From contig WFTS01000041.1 in the NCBI GenBank assembly GCA_015485385.1, positions 1 through 37,906 of the forward strand: a stretch of 37,906 bases of DNA, written 5' to 3'. The translations under genes were made by a program, and so were the position numbers. Shown piece after piece: positions 25,639 to 33,237 of this stretch. The notes beneath the pieces were generated by a model. The model ran no database searches, was not told the DNA's origin, and worked only from the letters and a program-made list of their open reading frames with translations. This DNA comes from Kordiimonadales bacterium (GTDB taxonomy: Bacteria; Pseudomonadota; Alphaproteobacteria; Sphingomonadales; Kordiimonadaceae). The number at the start of each line of letters is the position of its first letter. Position 1 is the stretch's first letter.

Positions 25639-26553
25639 TTACTGAGTTTGGCGGGGATAATAGTGTGCGCCCAGCCCGACAGGTCCATCACAGAGTAGTT
25701 TATGCTCATCCACAAGCGCGATCAGGTGGCCAAGGACCGAGCGCGCAGCCGCCGGATGTAGGCGTTTATCGACAGTCTTATACATAACGTCAACCAGGTC
25801 TTCGATTGTAGAAAGGCCGAGCCCGACATGCTTGAGTATCTGCCCTTCGCGCATGTGACGGTGCGTGATTATGCCGCGAATGAAGGGCTTGGCATTTTTT
25901 ACCCAAGGGCCATGGGTTGGAATTAAAATATCAGGATCTCGGTCTGATAGCTTTTTCAAGCTTTGGATATAATGACGTACATCGCCGTCTGGTGGACTGA
26001 TCACCGTAGTGGCCCACGCCATTATATGATCACCAACAAAAACCGTATTTTCTTCTTTAAGGTGAAAACACATATGGTTGGCTGTATGACCGGGAGTGTG
26101 AACAGCGGTGATGGTCCAGTCTGGGCCGGTGATGGTTTGGTTGTCAGTCACGCGTATGTCGGGCTTGTATGTCCAGTCAGCACCAGCTTCTACTTCTTCG
26201 CCCTCTAATCCGCCTTTGCGTCCAGCGCCATGTGGACCAAACCCATAAATCGGTGCGCCGGTTTTTTCGGACAAAATTTTGGCAAGGGGCGAGTGGTCGA
26301 TATGGCTGTGGGTGATCATGATTTTGTCAATCTTGCGTCCAGAGGCCGCCCGTAAAATCGCTGCACAGTGATCTAAATCCCTTGGCCCGGGGTCAATAAC
26401 AGCAAGGCTTGCACCGGCCCCCACTAAATAGGTGCTCGTGCCTGTATAGGTATAGGGGCTGGGATTGTTGCACAGAACACGGGTGATCAAAGGGCTAAGG
26501 CTTTCAGCCACACCGTAATTTGCAGTTAAATCATGCTTAAATTTGATCGCCAT
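25639..26553 (-). CDS. MBL-fold metallo-hydrolase, LACTB2-like
   Basis: This 304-residue metallo-beta-lactamase-fold protein has the zinc motif THSHIDHSP (His82, His84, Asp86, His87). It also has VHTPGHTANH (His156) and VFVGDHIM (Asp175). The C-terminal 90 residues, from about IRGIITHRHMREGQI to LVDEHKLLCD, look like the winged-helix tail of the LACTB2/RNase-type subgroup. Its substrate could be a nucleic acid or a thioester; the sequence does not decide. A 355-base hairpin-rich spacer lies upstream, which probably contains its promoter. Confidence 0.88.
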   Translation of the reverse strand: MAIKFKHDLTANYGVAESLSPLITRVLCNNPSPYTYTGTSTYLVGAGASLAVIDPGPRDLDHCAAILRAASGRKIDKIMITHSHIDHSPLAKILSEKTGAPIYGFGPHGAGRKGGLEGEEVEAGADWTYKPDIRVTDNQTITGPDWTITAVHTPGHTANHMCFHLKEENTVFVGDHIMAWATTVISPPDGDVRHYIQSLKKLSDRDPDILIPTHGPWVKNAKPFIRGIITHRHMREGQILKHVGLGLSTIEDLVDVMYKTVDKRLHPAAARSVLGHLIALVDEHKLLCDGPVGLGAHYYPRQTQ

Positions 26554-26908
26554 AAGCCCTCACTTGCTGAGGCGTTAGCTGTAGCAGGTTGGCTGAAAGT
26601 CAAACAAGGAAAATGCGTGCTTTTCGGGAGGATGCATAGAAAACCGGTTATGCTGCGGCGGATTGAGGTGGGGCAAAAATGCAGCATAACCGGCTTCTAA
26701 CTCGGGGTCGCGTCAATGGCAGTTGGTGCGGCCCATAATCTGGGAACCTAGGGCGGTGCGGTGGGTGACACCTTAGGTTCGCTTTAATAATCGCAATGGG
26801 CGTGCCAGTTTTTAAAACCTATATATTTCAATAGGTTAACTATTTCATGGCGGTGGAGTGTTAGAAAGTGAAACAGGTGTGTATCAAAATGATACAGGTC
26901 ATTTAGTT
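26554..26908. other. Hairpin-rich intergenic region between MBL hydrolase and modA
   Basis: No coding sequence is convincing in these 355 bases. They contain four inverted repeats: a 13-bp arm pair at 26644-26693, AACCTA/TAGGTT at 26745-26779, AACCTAT/ATAGGTT at 26816-26837, and TGTATCA-AAA-TGATACA at 26880-26896. The second and third share the same AACCTA half-site. Possible roles are the modA terminator, an operator for the MBL gene, or a small RNA gene. Confidence 0.6.
26644..26693 (-). repeat. 13-bp perfect inverted repeat
   Basis: CCGGTTATGCTGC (26644-26656) and GCAGCATAACCGG (26681-26693) are exact reverse complements separated by 24 bases. Read on the - strand, the second arm is followed by TTTTCT, so the structure could be a terminator for leftward transcription from the modA side. 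It could also be a remnant of a small repeat element. Confidence 0.6.
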
Positions 26909-27712
26909 TCAATTTGACGCAATTTTGTGAAAACCGTGCTTTTCCCAGATGTCGGTAGCCGCCTCAGTTTGCAAATAGCCGAAAAAATTGGCGGCATCTT
27001 GGCTGGCGCTTTTTAACAAGGCGGTTTGGTAAAGAATATCACCGGACAGACTTTTGGGGACCTGATAGAGAATCTCGACCTGTCTGCTGGCGGTAGCGTC
27101 ACTGTTATACACAAATGCTGGCAAACCGCCTTGTTCTGCGAGGCGCAAGGCCTGCCGCACATTATGAGCATAAGCAATGCGGTTTTTTATACTTTCCCAA
27201 AGCCCAGTTTTTTGCAGGAAGTTCAGCGCGTAGGCTCCGGCTGGTGCGGTTCTTGGATCAGCAACAGCAATGCGCCGCCCTTGTAAAAGTCGGTCAAATC
27301 CAGCTGTGTCTGCGGTGAACGGCAGCAAGGGTTTGTCCCCAATGGGAGCAACCAGTACAAGTTGATTGGATACGGTATCCACTTGCTTTTGGACAGTGTC
27401 ATTTGTTTCTAACAGGGCAGTCCATTTGGGATTAGCAGAAATATATATGTCGGCAGGGGCGCCCGCTTGAATTTGCCGTGCCATAGAGGCACTGGCACCA
27501 AAAGAAAGTCGGGGTTTGGGCTTGCCCTGCTCGTTGGCCCATTTGCTCGCGTGCTCTTTTAGGGCGGTTGTTAGGCTTGAGGCGGCAAAAACTATGATGG
27601 GCTTGCTCGTATGGTCTTGTGACTGAGCAAAAACTGGTGTGGGCACGGATAGGCTTGCAAGCCCTATAAGGCTATATAAAATCAAGCCGCGCCAATTTAT
27701 AATGGATACCAT
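26909..27712 (-). CDS. modA: Molybdate ABC transporter substrate-binding protein
   Basis: ModA is the periplasmic protein that captures molybdate or tungstate for the ModBC importer. After a signal peptide ending near PTPVFAQ it shows VFAASSLTTALKEHA, FGASASMARQIQAGAPADIY and VADPRTAPAGAYALNFL, the ligand-binding motifs of the family. The start at 27712 is set by AGGAGG at 27727-27722 with 9-base spacing. A longer in-frame ATG at 27748 would lie inside the upstream sulfotransferase gene. That gene stops one base before this start, so the two are coupled. No modB or modC is adjacent, which is unusual. The mature protein of about 240 residues is normal. Confidence 0.92.
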   Translation of the reverse strand: MVSIINWRGLILYSLIGLASLSVPTPVFAQSQDHTSKPIIVFAASSLTTALKEHASKWANEQGKPKPRLSFGASASMARQIQAGAPADIYISANPKWTALLETNDTVQKQVDTVSNQLVLVAPIGDKPLLPFTADTAGFDRLLQGRRIAVADPRTAPAGAYALNFLQKTGLWESIKNRIAYAHNVRQALRLAEQGGLPAFVYNSDATASRQVEILYQVPKSLSGDILYQTALLKSASQDAANFFGYLQTEAATDIWEKHGFHKIASN

Positions 27713-27713
27713 A

Positions 27714-28742
27714 TTAATCGGCCTCCTGAGTTGGGGCCTGAGGGTCATTTAGGGCTGATCTAAGAGCCTCAATTCGGGGGTCTGAGGGTTCAGTTATTGC
27801 AGATAAACATGCCCGAACATAAGCGTTTTGTGCCTGAATGGATGGCTGGTCATGGCTTTCCTCTATGTTGGCCGTGGCTTGGTCTATCACCGGAGTACCC
27901 GCCATTTCAGGATGAAATTTCTCAAGAAAAGACTGATTGTTCGCCTCAAATGTCGCATGGATACGGGTAAACTGTGCAGCATTTAAAGATAGGCGCAGCG
28001 GGTGTTCCGTTGAGTTGGCCTGCGTCAATAAGTGAAAGATGCTGTCATCATGAACGGACTGGAACATTTCGGGGCGTTTACTCATAAATAGCAGAAGCCG
28101 CGCATCAATACTGATGTTTTTATTCTCTACAAACTCCATCGCGGCAGGCTCTAGTCCCAAGTGCTGAGCCAAATCCTGCTGGATATTTCCCCCAGCTAAA
28201 AAAGGCGCGCTAACAAAGCGAACATACAGGCTTTTCAGGCCTGTTTTATTGCGCCAGGGAGCGATATTAGACCAATAGTCAGGCTGCTTCTGTTCAAGCC
28301 TCTCTGTGATGAAGTCCTCTAGCGGTACGCCCTTCTTGAGGCCCCATTGTCGCCATGCAGATAATAGAATTTCATCTTGTCGGCGAACATAATAGATTAA
28401 ATGAATATCAATCAGATCGGTTAAATCGGTGAATAGCTTGTGCCATGCCCAACCGCACAGGCACTCTGATGATAAAATCAATTTTCTGTGGGTTTTCCCC
28501 GCTGCAATGATCCAATTTCGAATGGGCTCGACAGATTTTTGAGCCAGCATGCTTTGCAGGCTCTCCAGCGGGTTCGCCGGGGGGGGCTGGTGTGAACTAA
28601 GGGAAAAATCAGATGTTGGCATAGCAAAACCACGGCGGTCCAAATAAATCCAATTGGTAAACAAAAAGGATTGCAGTGTGGTTGATCCGGCTTTGGGGTG
28701 GCCGATGTGCAAATATAACTGGGTTTTGTTCGCCACGCTCAT
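27714..28742 (-). CDS. Sulfotransferase-like protein (P-loop PAPS-binding)
   Basis: The N terminus, LYLHIGHPKAGSTTLQSFL, is a sulfotransferase-type 5'-phosphosulfate-binding loop, and LIYYVRRQDEILLSAWRQWG fits the 3'-phosphate-binding region. The remainder (LILSSECLCGW, and a helix-rich end) resembles bacterial and cyanophage-like sulfotransferase proteins of unknown acceptor. The start chosen is ATG 28742, with AAGGA close upstream (342 residues). ATG 28766 gives 350 residues but lacks a ribosome site. Its stop is one base before modA. It is unrelated in architecture to the two-domain sulfotransferase at 21284. Confidence 0.78.
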   Translation of the reverse strand: MSVANKTQLYLHIGHPKAGSTTLQSFLFTNWIYLDRRGFAMPTSDFSLSSHQPPPANPLESLQSMLAQKSVEPIRNWIIAAGKTHRKLILSSECLCGWAWHKLFTDLTDLIDIHLIYYVRRQDEILLSAWRQWGLKKGVPLEDFITERLEQKQPDYWSNIAPWRNKTGLKSLYVRFVSAPFLAGGNIQQDLAQHLGLEPAAMEFVENKNISIDARLLLFMSKRPEMFQSVHDDSIFHLLTQANSTEHPLRLSLNAAQFTRIHATFEANNQSFLEKFHPEMAGTPVIDQATANIEESHDQPSIQAQNAYVRACLSAITEPSDPRIEALRSALNDPQAPTQEAD

Positions 28743-28878
28743 AGTCCTTAGTGCGGTGAATTCCATCTATAGTAAGATTGATCACAGCAAGACGCCAGCG
28801 TCAATAAGTCTGCGACAATAAAGCGTTTGCCCAAAAGCCCTGTGCTGGGTAGGCTCCTATTGTTCCGGGGAGGACTAT

Positions 28879-30192
28879 ATGACAGATAAACACACGCCGA
28901 TCATGGGCTTTTGGCGCACTTGGGGGCTTTCTGTAGGCGTGATGGTAGGCTCGGGCGTTTTTATGCTGCCTACGGTTCTTGCTCCCCACGGTAAATACGC
29001 ACTTTATAGCTGGCTGATAACGGGCGGCGGCACGGTTGCCCTTGCTTTTTCACTTGCCTTCATAGCCAAGCGTGTGACCAAGCCGGGCGGCCCTTATGCA
29101 TATACGCGCGCTGGCTTTGGGGATTTTGCTGGCTTTTTGATGGCGTGGGGCTACTGGATTTCCATATGGGTTTCTGTGGCGGCAATAACGGTTGCTTTTA
29201 TCGGCTATTTAGGGGCTTTTTTCCCGATCTTGAAAAGCTCGCCAAATGGTTCCTTGGCAGTTGGGTTGGGGCTAATTTGGTCACTGGTATTATTGAACTG
29301 CCGGAGTGTGAATGCATCCAGCCTGTTTCAGTTGGTAAGCAGTTTAGCGAAGTTTCTACCTCTTTTATTCTTGGCTCTCTTTGGGCTTATGAATGTTGAT
29401 AGTGCGAATTATGCCAGTATGGCTCAGCCCAAAGATAGCGTCTCGTCGTTATCTGCTGCTAGTGCGCTAACGATGTGGGCCTTTATCGGCTTTGAGGCGG
29501 CAACTATTCCTGCTGGGGAAATAAAAGATCCCGCCCGAACTATCCCAAGAGCGCTTGTAACCAGCGTTTTAGCGGTTGCGGTGCTTTATATGGCCGTGAC
29601 CGTTGCGGCATTTGGCCTTTTGCCTGCTGAAGCACTGATGCGATCAACAGCGCCGCTTTCCGATGCCGCAGCGGTTTTGGTAGGCCCATACGGAGCGGCG
29701 GTGGTCGTTATCGTAGCTCTTGTTGCGACAGGAAGCGGTGTGAATGCTAATTTGTTTGCAGCGGGGCAAATGCCGATGGCTGCGGCACTTGATGGCTTGT
29801 TCCCAAAGGTTTTTGGAAGGTTAAGCGCTGAGGGTATTCCGGTTGCGGCCTTTGTTATTGGCGGTATTCTAGCCTCTGCGGCGCTGGCACTTAATTTTGC
29901 TGCTGGTCTGATTGCAGCGTTTCACTTTTTAATCTTGTTGGCGACGATTTCAGCCCTGATACCTGTGACGCTTTCAGTTGCAGCGGCATGGCAGTTTTCC
30001 CTGCGCGATAAAAGCCGCCGGGCTTCGGAAAAAATAGGGGAGGGCGCAGTGATGGCGATCGGTTTTGGCTATGCTCTTTGGGCCATAGCAGGATCGGGCC
30101 AAGAAAGTGTTTATTGGGGCTTTTTACTGCTTTTATTAGGTGCGCCAGTTTATATATGGATCACGTCTGATCGGGAGCAGGATAAACCATGA
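28879..30192 (+). CDS. APC-superfamily amino acid permease
   Basis: This 437-residue inner-membrane transporter has about 12 hydrophobic segments. The unwound first helix motif GSGVFMLP at 24-31 is characteristic of APC amino-acid exchangers such as the AdiC/PotE group. KPGGPYAYTRAGFGDFAGF and WAFIGFEAATIPAGEIKDPARTIPRAL are further family motifs. GGGGAGG precedes the ATG. It overlaps the DDAH-like hydrolase gene by four bases (ATGA at 30189). This coupling suggests it imports or exchanges arginine, methylarginine or a related guanidino compound, which is an inference from context. It diverges from the sulfotransferase-modA operon. Confidence 0.9.
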   Translation: MTDKHTPIMGFWRTWGLSVGVMVGSGVFMLPTVLAPHGKYALYSWLITGGGTVALAFSLAFIAKRVTKPGGPYAYTRAGFGDFAGFLMAWGYWISIWVSVAAITVAFIGYLGAFFPILKSSPNGSLAVGLGLIWSLVLLNCRSVNASSLFQLVSSLAKFLPLLFLALFGLMNVDSANYASMAQPKDSVSSLSAASALTMWAFIGFEAATIPAGEIKDPARTIPRALVTSVLAVAVLYMAVTVAAFGLLPAEALMRSTAPLSDAAAVLVGPYGAAVVVIVALVATGSGVNANLFAAGQMPMAAALDGLFPKVFGRLSAEGIPVAAFVIGGILASAALALNFAAGLIAAFHFLILLATISALIPVTLSVAAAWQFSLRDKSRRASEKIGEGAVMAIGFGYALWAIAGSGQESVYWGFLLLLLGAPVYIWITSDREQDKP

Positions 30193-31070
30193 CGTTAGCT
30201 GGTTTTAATGAATATGGGATATTAAAACAGGTTGCCGTGCGCACCCCAAAGGCAGCATATGTTTCGCCTGATAAAATTGAGAAAGAATGGGAAAAGTTGC
30301 GGTTTTATTCAGCACCGGACCTTCCCAAGGCAACGGAGGAACACGCGCGCTTTTTAGAGATTTTATCCGCGTCAGGCGCTGATATAATTTCCTTGGAGCC
30401 GGGGGATGGCTTAACGCTTGATGCTATTTATGCGCGTGATGCGCTGCTTGTCAGTCCAAAAGGGTTAATCTTGTGCAATATGGGGCGTGCGGGTCGCAGG
30501 GCAGAGCCAAAACAAAATGCGGCGACACTTGAACGGCAAGGCTTTAGAATTGCAGGCCAAATTATGGCCCCCGGCACACTGGAAGGTGGGGATATTATCT
30601 GGCTGGATGCAAACGCACTCGCGGTGGGCGAGGGTCCGCGCACCAACGCCGAGGGAATTCGGCAATTATCTGAGCTTTTAGGCCCTGACATTGACGTCCA
30701 TGTGGTGCCGTTGCCGGCGCCGGATCATCCAGAGGATGTGTTTCATTTGATGTCAATGATCAGCCCACTTGATCAGGATTTAGCACTGATCTACAGGCCC
30801 TTGATGCCGGATAGTTTTTTAAAATGGCTTACTGCGCGAGGAATGACATTTGTTGAAGTCCCAGAGGCGGAATTTATCCCGATGGGCTGTAATGTTTTGG
30901 CACTTGGTCCGCGTAACGTGTTCATGCTTGATCGCCTGCCTGAGACCAAAGCAAGGCTTGAGGCGGCTGGTTGCTGTGTGCAAACCTATAGGGGCGATGA
31001 AATCAGCCGCAAAGGCGAAGGTGGTCCCACATGCTTGACCCGGCCTTTAGTGCGCGAAGCATCCCTGTAA
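30189..31070 (+). CDS. Dimethylarginine dimethylaminohydrolase / arginine deiminase-like amidinohydrolase
   Basis: This 293-residue enzyme belongs to the guanidino-group-modifying superfamily. The motif GTLEGGDIIWL (Glu132, Asp135), His186 in DVFHLMSM and Cys282 in GGPTCLTRPL give the full catalytic set used to form a covalent thiouronium intermediate. YARDALL near residue 84 adds the substrate-binding Asp. Length is close to DDAH (about 255-285) and shorter than arginine deiminase (about 400), so a DDAH-like reaction on methylarginine or a free guanidino compound is favoured. It is coupled to an APC permease by a four-base overlap, forming a two-gene uptake-and-hydrolysis unit. The exact substrate is not shown by the sequence. 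Confidence 0.87.
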   Translation: MTLAGFNEYGILKQVAVRTPKAAYVSPDKIEKEWEKLRFYSAPDLPKATEEHARFLEILSASGADIISLEPGDGLTLDAIYARDALLVSPKGLILCNMGRAGRRAEPKQNAATLERQGFRIAGQIMAPGTLEGGDIIWLDANALAVGEGPRTNAEGIRQLSELLGPDIDVHVVPLPAPDHPEDVFHLMSMISPLDQDLALIYRPLMPDSFLKWLTARGMTFVEVPEAEFIPMGCNVLALGPRNVFMLDRLPETKARLEAAGCCVQTYRGDEISRKGEGGPTCLTRPLVREASL

Positions 31071-31133
31071 TTCGCAAAATATTATAATTCACAAAATATA
31101 AAGCACGCTTGGAAGCATGAAGAATGCTTAGCG

Positions 31134-31171
31134 GTGGTGAAGCCTAAGGGCCGTGGTGAAGTCTAAGGCGT
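31134..31171. repeat. Tandem 19-bp repeat, two copies
   Basis: GTGGTGAAGCCTAAGG (31134-31149) recurs as GTGGTGAAGTCTAAGG (31153-31168), one mismatch in 16 with a period of 19 bases. It lies between the DDAH-like gene and the ispB 3' end. Its role is unknown. Confidence 0.6.
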
Positions 31172-31183
31172 AGCCCAAGCTGG

Positions 31184-32212
31184 TTAATAGCTGCGGGATA
31201 TGCAGAAATCAACAATGCCCATCATCGCGGATTTGGCTTCGCTATCTTTGAAAATTGCCAGCGCATCTTTTGCCATCGCACCGTAATGACGTGCGCGTTC
31301 GATGGTGTCCGATAAAGTGTCGTGTTTGTGCAAAAGCGCAATGGCTTTTTCCAAGTCACCGTCGTCTTGCTTGAGGCGCTGCATTGTTTGTTTCCAAAAG
31401 GCGCGTTCGTCGTCATCACCACGCCGAAACGCGAGGATCACAGGCAAGGTGATTTTACCTTCGCGGAAATCATCCCCCACTTCTTTGCCCATCGCAGCCC
31501 GCTGAGAGGCGTAATCAAGTGCATCATCCACCAGTTGGAAGGCGATGCCTAGATTGCGGCCGTAAGCGTCAAGCGCGCTTGAGACTTCAGGGTTATCACC
31601 GGCGACAACGCCAGAAACCTCGCAGGCGGCCGCGAATAAGACAGCCGTTTTTGCTGTGATCACTTGCAAATATTTGTCTTCACCCGTGGACAGATCGTTG
31701 GCGATGGTCAGTTGCAGAACCTCGCCCTCTGCAATCACGGCTGATGTGCCGGCTAAAATTTTCAAAACGCGTAACGAATCGCTTTCAACCATCAGTTCAA
31801 AGGCGCGGCTGAAAAGAAAATCCCCAACCAAAACCGTGGCCTGATTGCCCCAAATCAGATTGGCGGGTTTTTTGCCGCGCCGCAATGCGCTGCCATCCAC
31901 CACATCATCATGCAATAGGGTCGCTGTATGGATAAATTCTACAGCCGTCGCAAGCCCAATATGTTTGTTGCCGGTGTAGCCAGCCAGTTGAGCAGATGCC
32001 AGTGTCAGCATAGGCCGCAGCCGTTTTCCGCCTGAGTTAACCAAATGGCCAGCCAGCTCTGGGATGAGAACAACAGGGCTGTCCATGCGCTTGAGAATTG
32101 TGCTGTTTACAGCGTCCATGTCATCGGCAACAAGTGCCTGCATAGCAGTGATAGCAGACATATCTGCCTGCTGGTTTTGATGGTCTTTTATCGAGACAAC
32201 GTTGCTGGACAT
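31184..32212 (-). CDS. ispB: Polyprenyl (octaprenyl) diphosphate synthase
   Basis: This trans-isoprenyl diphosphate synthase makes the long ubiquinone side chain by adding isopentenyl units to farnesyl diphosphate. The first aspartate-rich motif is LLHDDVVDGS and the second is QLVDDALDYAS. GGKRLRPMLTLASAQL provides the pyrophosphate-binding lysine and arginine residues. Start ATG 32212 gives 342 residues, close to IspB. A longer frame from 32317 would translate a leader with a repeated 12-base sequence and is unlikely. Chain length (C40, C45 or C50) cannot be told from sequence alone. A promoter-like pair is at 32312-32286. Confidence 0.93.
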   Translation of the reverse strand: MSSNVVSIKDHQNQQADMSAITAMQALVADDMDAVNSTILKRMDSPVVLIPELAGHLVNSGGKRLRPMLTLASAQLAGYTGNKHIGLATAVEFIHTATLLHDDVVDGSALRRGKKPANLIWGNQATVLVGDFLFSRAFELMVESDSLRVLKILAGTSAVIAEGEVLQLTIANDLSTGEDKYLQVITAKTAVLFAAACEVSGVVAGDNPEVSSALDAYGRNLGIAFQLVDDALDYASQRAAMGKEVGDDFREGKITLPVILAFRRGDDDERAFWKQTMQRLKQDDGDLEKAIALLHKHDTLSDTIERARHYGAMAKDALAIFKDSEAKSAMMGIVDFCISRSY

Positions 32213-32239
32213 CATTGGGGCCCCAGTTTCGCATTTGCA

Positions 32240-32271
32240 TGAGGTTACACAGATTAGTGTGAGGTTACACA
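32240..32271. repeat. 12-bp direct repeat in the ispB leader
   Basis: TGAGGTTACACA occurs at 32240-32251 and again at 32260-32271, a 20-base period. It lies 28-59 bases upstream of the ispB start, downstream of the probable promoter. Two identical sites two helical turns apart suggest an operator, but no regulator is known. Confidence 0.55.
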
Positions 32272-32285
32272 TAATTTGGCCGGAC

Positions 32286-32312
32286 CATATAGCCGCCTTA
32301 GCTGTAAAGCAA
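32286..32312 (-). promoter_or_regulatory. Possible ispB promoter
   Basis: On the - strand TTGCTT (32312-32307) precedes TATATG (32291-32286), with a 15-base spacer, or 16 if the first box is shifted by one base. The spacing is slightly short. Transcription would start near 32279 and include the two TGAGGTTACACA copies in the leader. Confidence 0.35.
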
Positions 32313-32420
32313 GCCACAGAAGCGTGACCAAGCTAGGGTGCTGTGATTGACCGCAGCCAATTTTACCCTACACTTAGGAGTGTGGGGCTGGTGTGTGTGG
32401 GGCTGGAGAGTACAAAGATT

Positions 32421-33206
32421 ATGGATGTATCAGAAAACGCGGCCGATCCGCTGGGCGGGGAGGTCACTGTTGACGATTTCCTTGGCGGCGCAGTACGGCT
32501 GATCCAACCCCAAAAAGGCTACCGTGTATCAATGGATACTGTCATGCTGGCAGCCTCAGTTCCAGCACAGTCCGGAGAGACGGTTTTAGAGGGCGGTATC
32601 GGGACAGGCGGAGCTGCCATTTGCCTTGCTAGACGCATAAACGGTGTGACAGTTATGGGCATTGATAGCCAAGACGATATGCTTGCTATCGCCCGGCGCA
32701 ACACGGTTTTTAATGGCCTTGATGACCGTATCACTTGTGACAAGGGATGCGTGACAGATCTATCCGGCCCTCAAAGTCAGTATGACCATGTGATGTTGAA
32801 CCCGCCGTATCTGCCTGCAGGCAAAGCGTTGCGCCCTCCCTCTAAGTCCAAAGGCCTTGCGCATATGGAAAAAGGTGCAACCCTGAAGGATTGGATGCGC
32901 TTTGCCGTTCATAAAGTAAAAAACAAGGGCACAATCACAGTCATTATCCGCGCAGACCGTATGGACGAAGTGATTGCCCATTTGTTTCGGCGCGTTGGAG
33001 ATATGCTGGTGATGCCACTTTGGCCGCGAGAGGGCGTCCCGGCAAAGCGGGTCATCATCCAAGGAACCAAGGGCATGCAGGGCCCAGCATGCATCCTTCC
33101 GGGGCTTGTTCTCCACGGTGAAGTAGACAGATATACGCCTGAGGCTAAGAAAATATTGTGGGACGGTGCGGCTTTGGACCTGAAAGCCTTTGCGTGTAAG
33201 CGCTAA
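32421..33206 (+). CDS. tRNA1(Val) (adenine(37)-N6)-methyltransferase-like protein
   Basis: This is a class I SAM-dependent methyltransferase of the TrmN6/YfiC type. The SAM loop is LEGGIGTGGAAICLA, the acidic ribose-binding end is VMGIDSQDDM, and the catalytic motif is MLNPPYLP, the NPPY typical of N6-adenine methyltransferases. The fold region VRLIQPQKGYRVSMDTVMLA is also family-typical. ATG 32421 has GGAGAG about 11 bases upstream and gives 261 residues. A GTG at 32343 would add 26 residues of low conservation. It is divergent from ispB and close to the S49 peptidase. The family is clear; the modified tRNA is inferred. Confidence 0.85.
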   Translation: MDVSENAADPLGGEVTVDDFLGGAVRLIQPQKGYRVSMDTVMLAASVPAQSGETVLEGGIGTGGAAICLARRINGVTVMGIDSQDDMLAIARRNTVFNGLDDRITCDKGCVTDLSGPQSQYDHVMLNPPYLPAGKALRPPSKSKGLAHMEKGATLKDWMRFAVHKVKNKGTITVIIRADRMDEVIAHLFRRVGDMLVMPLWPREGVPAKRVIIQGTKGMQGPACILPGLVLHGEVDRYTPEAKKILWDGAALDLKAFACKR

Positions 33207-33237
33207 AGCCGCTAATCAATGACATGCCGTTTAGCCA

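Noticed and set aside
27713..27748. Longer modA start inside the sulfotransferase gene
   Set aside because: ATG 27712 has AGGAGG at ideal distance and yields a normal signal peptide.
32213..32317. N-terminal extension of ispB
   Set aside because: The stretch contains a repeated 12-base non-coding-looking sequence and a promoter-like pair; family length fits start 32212.
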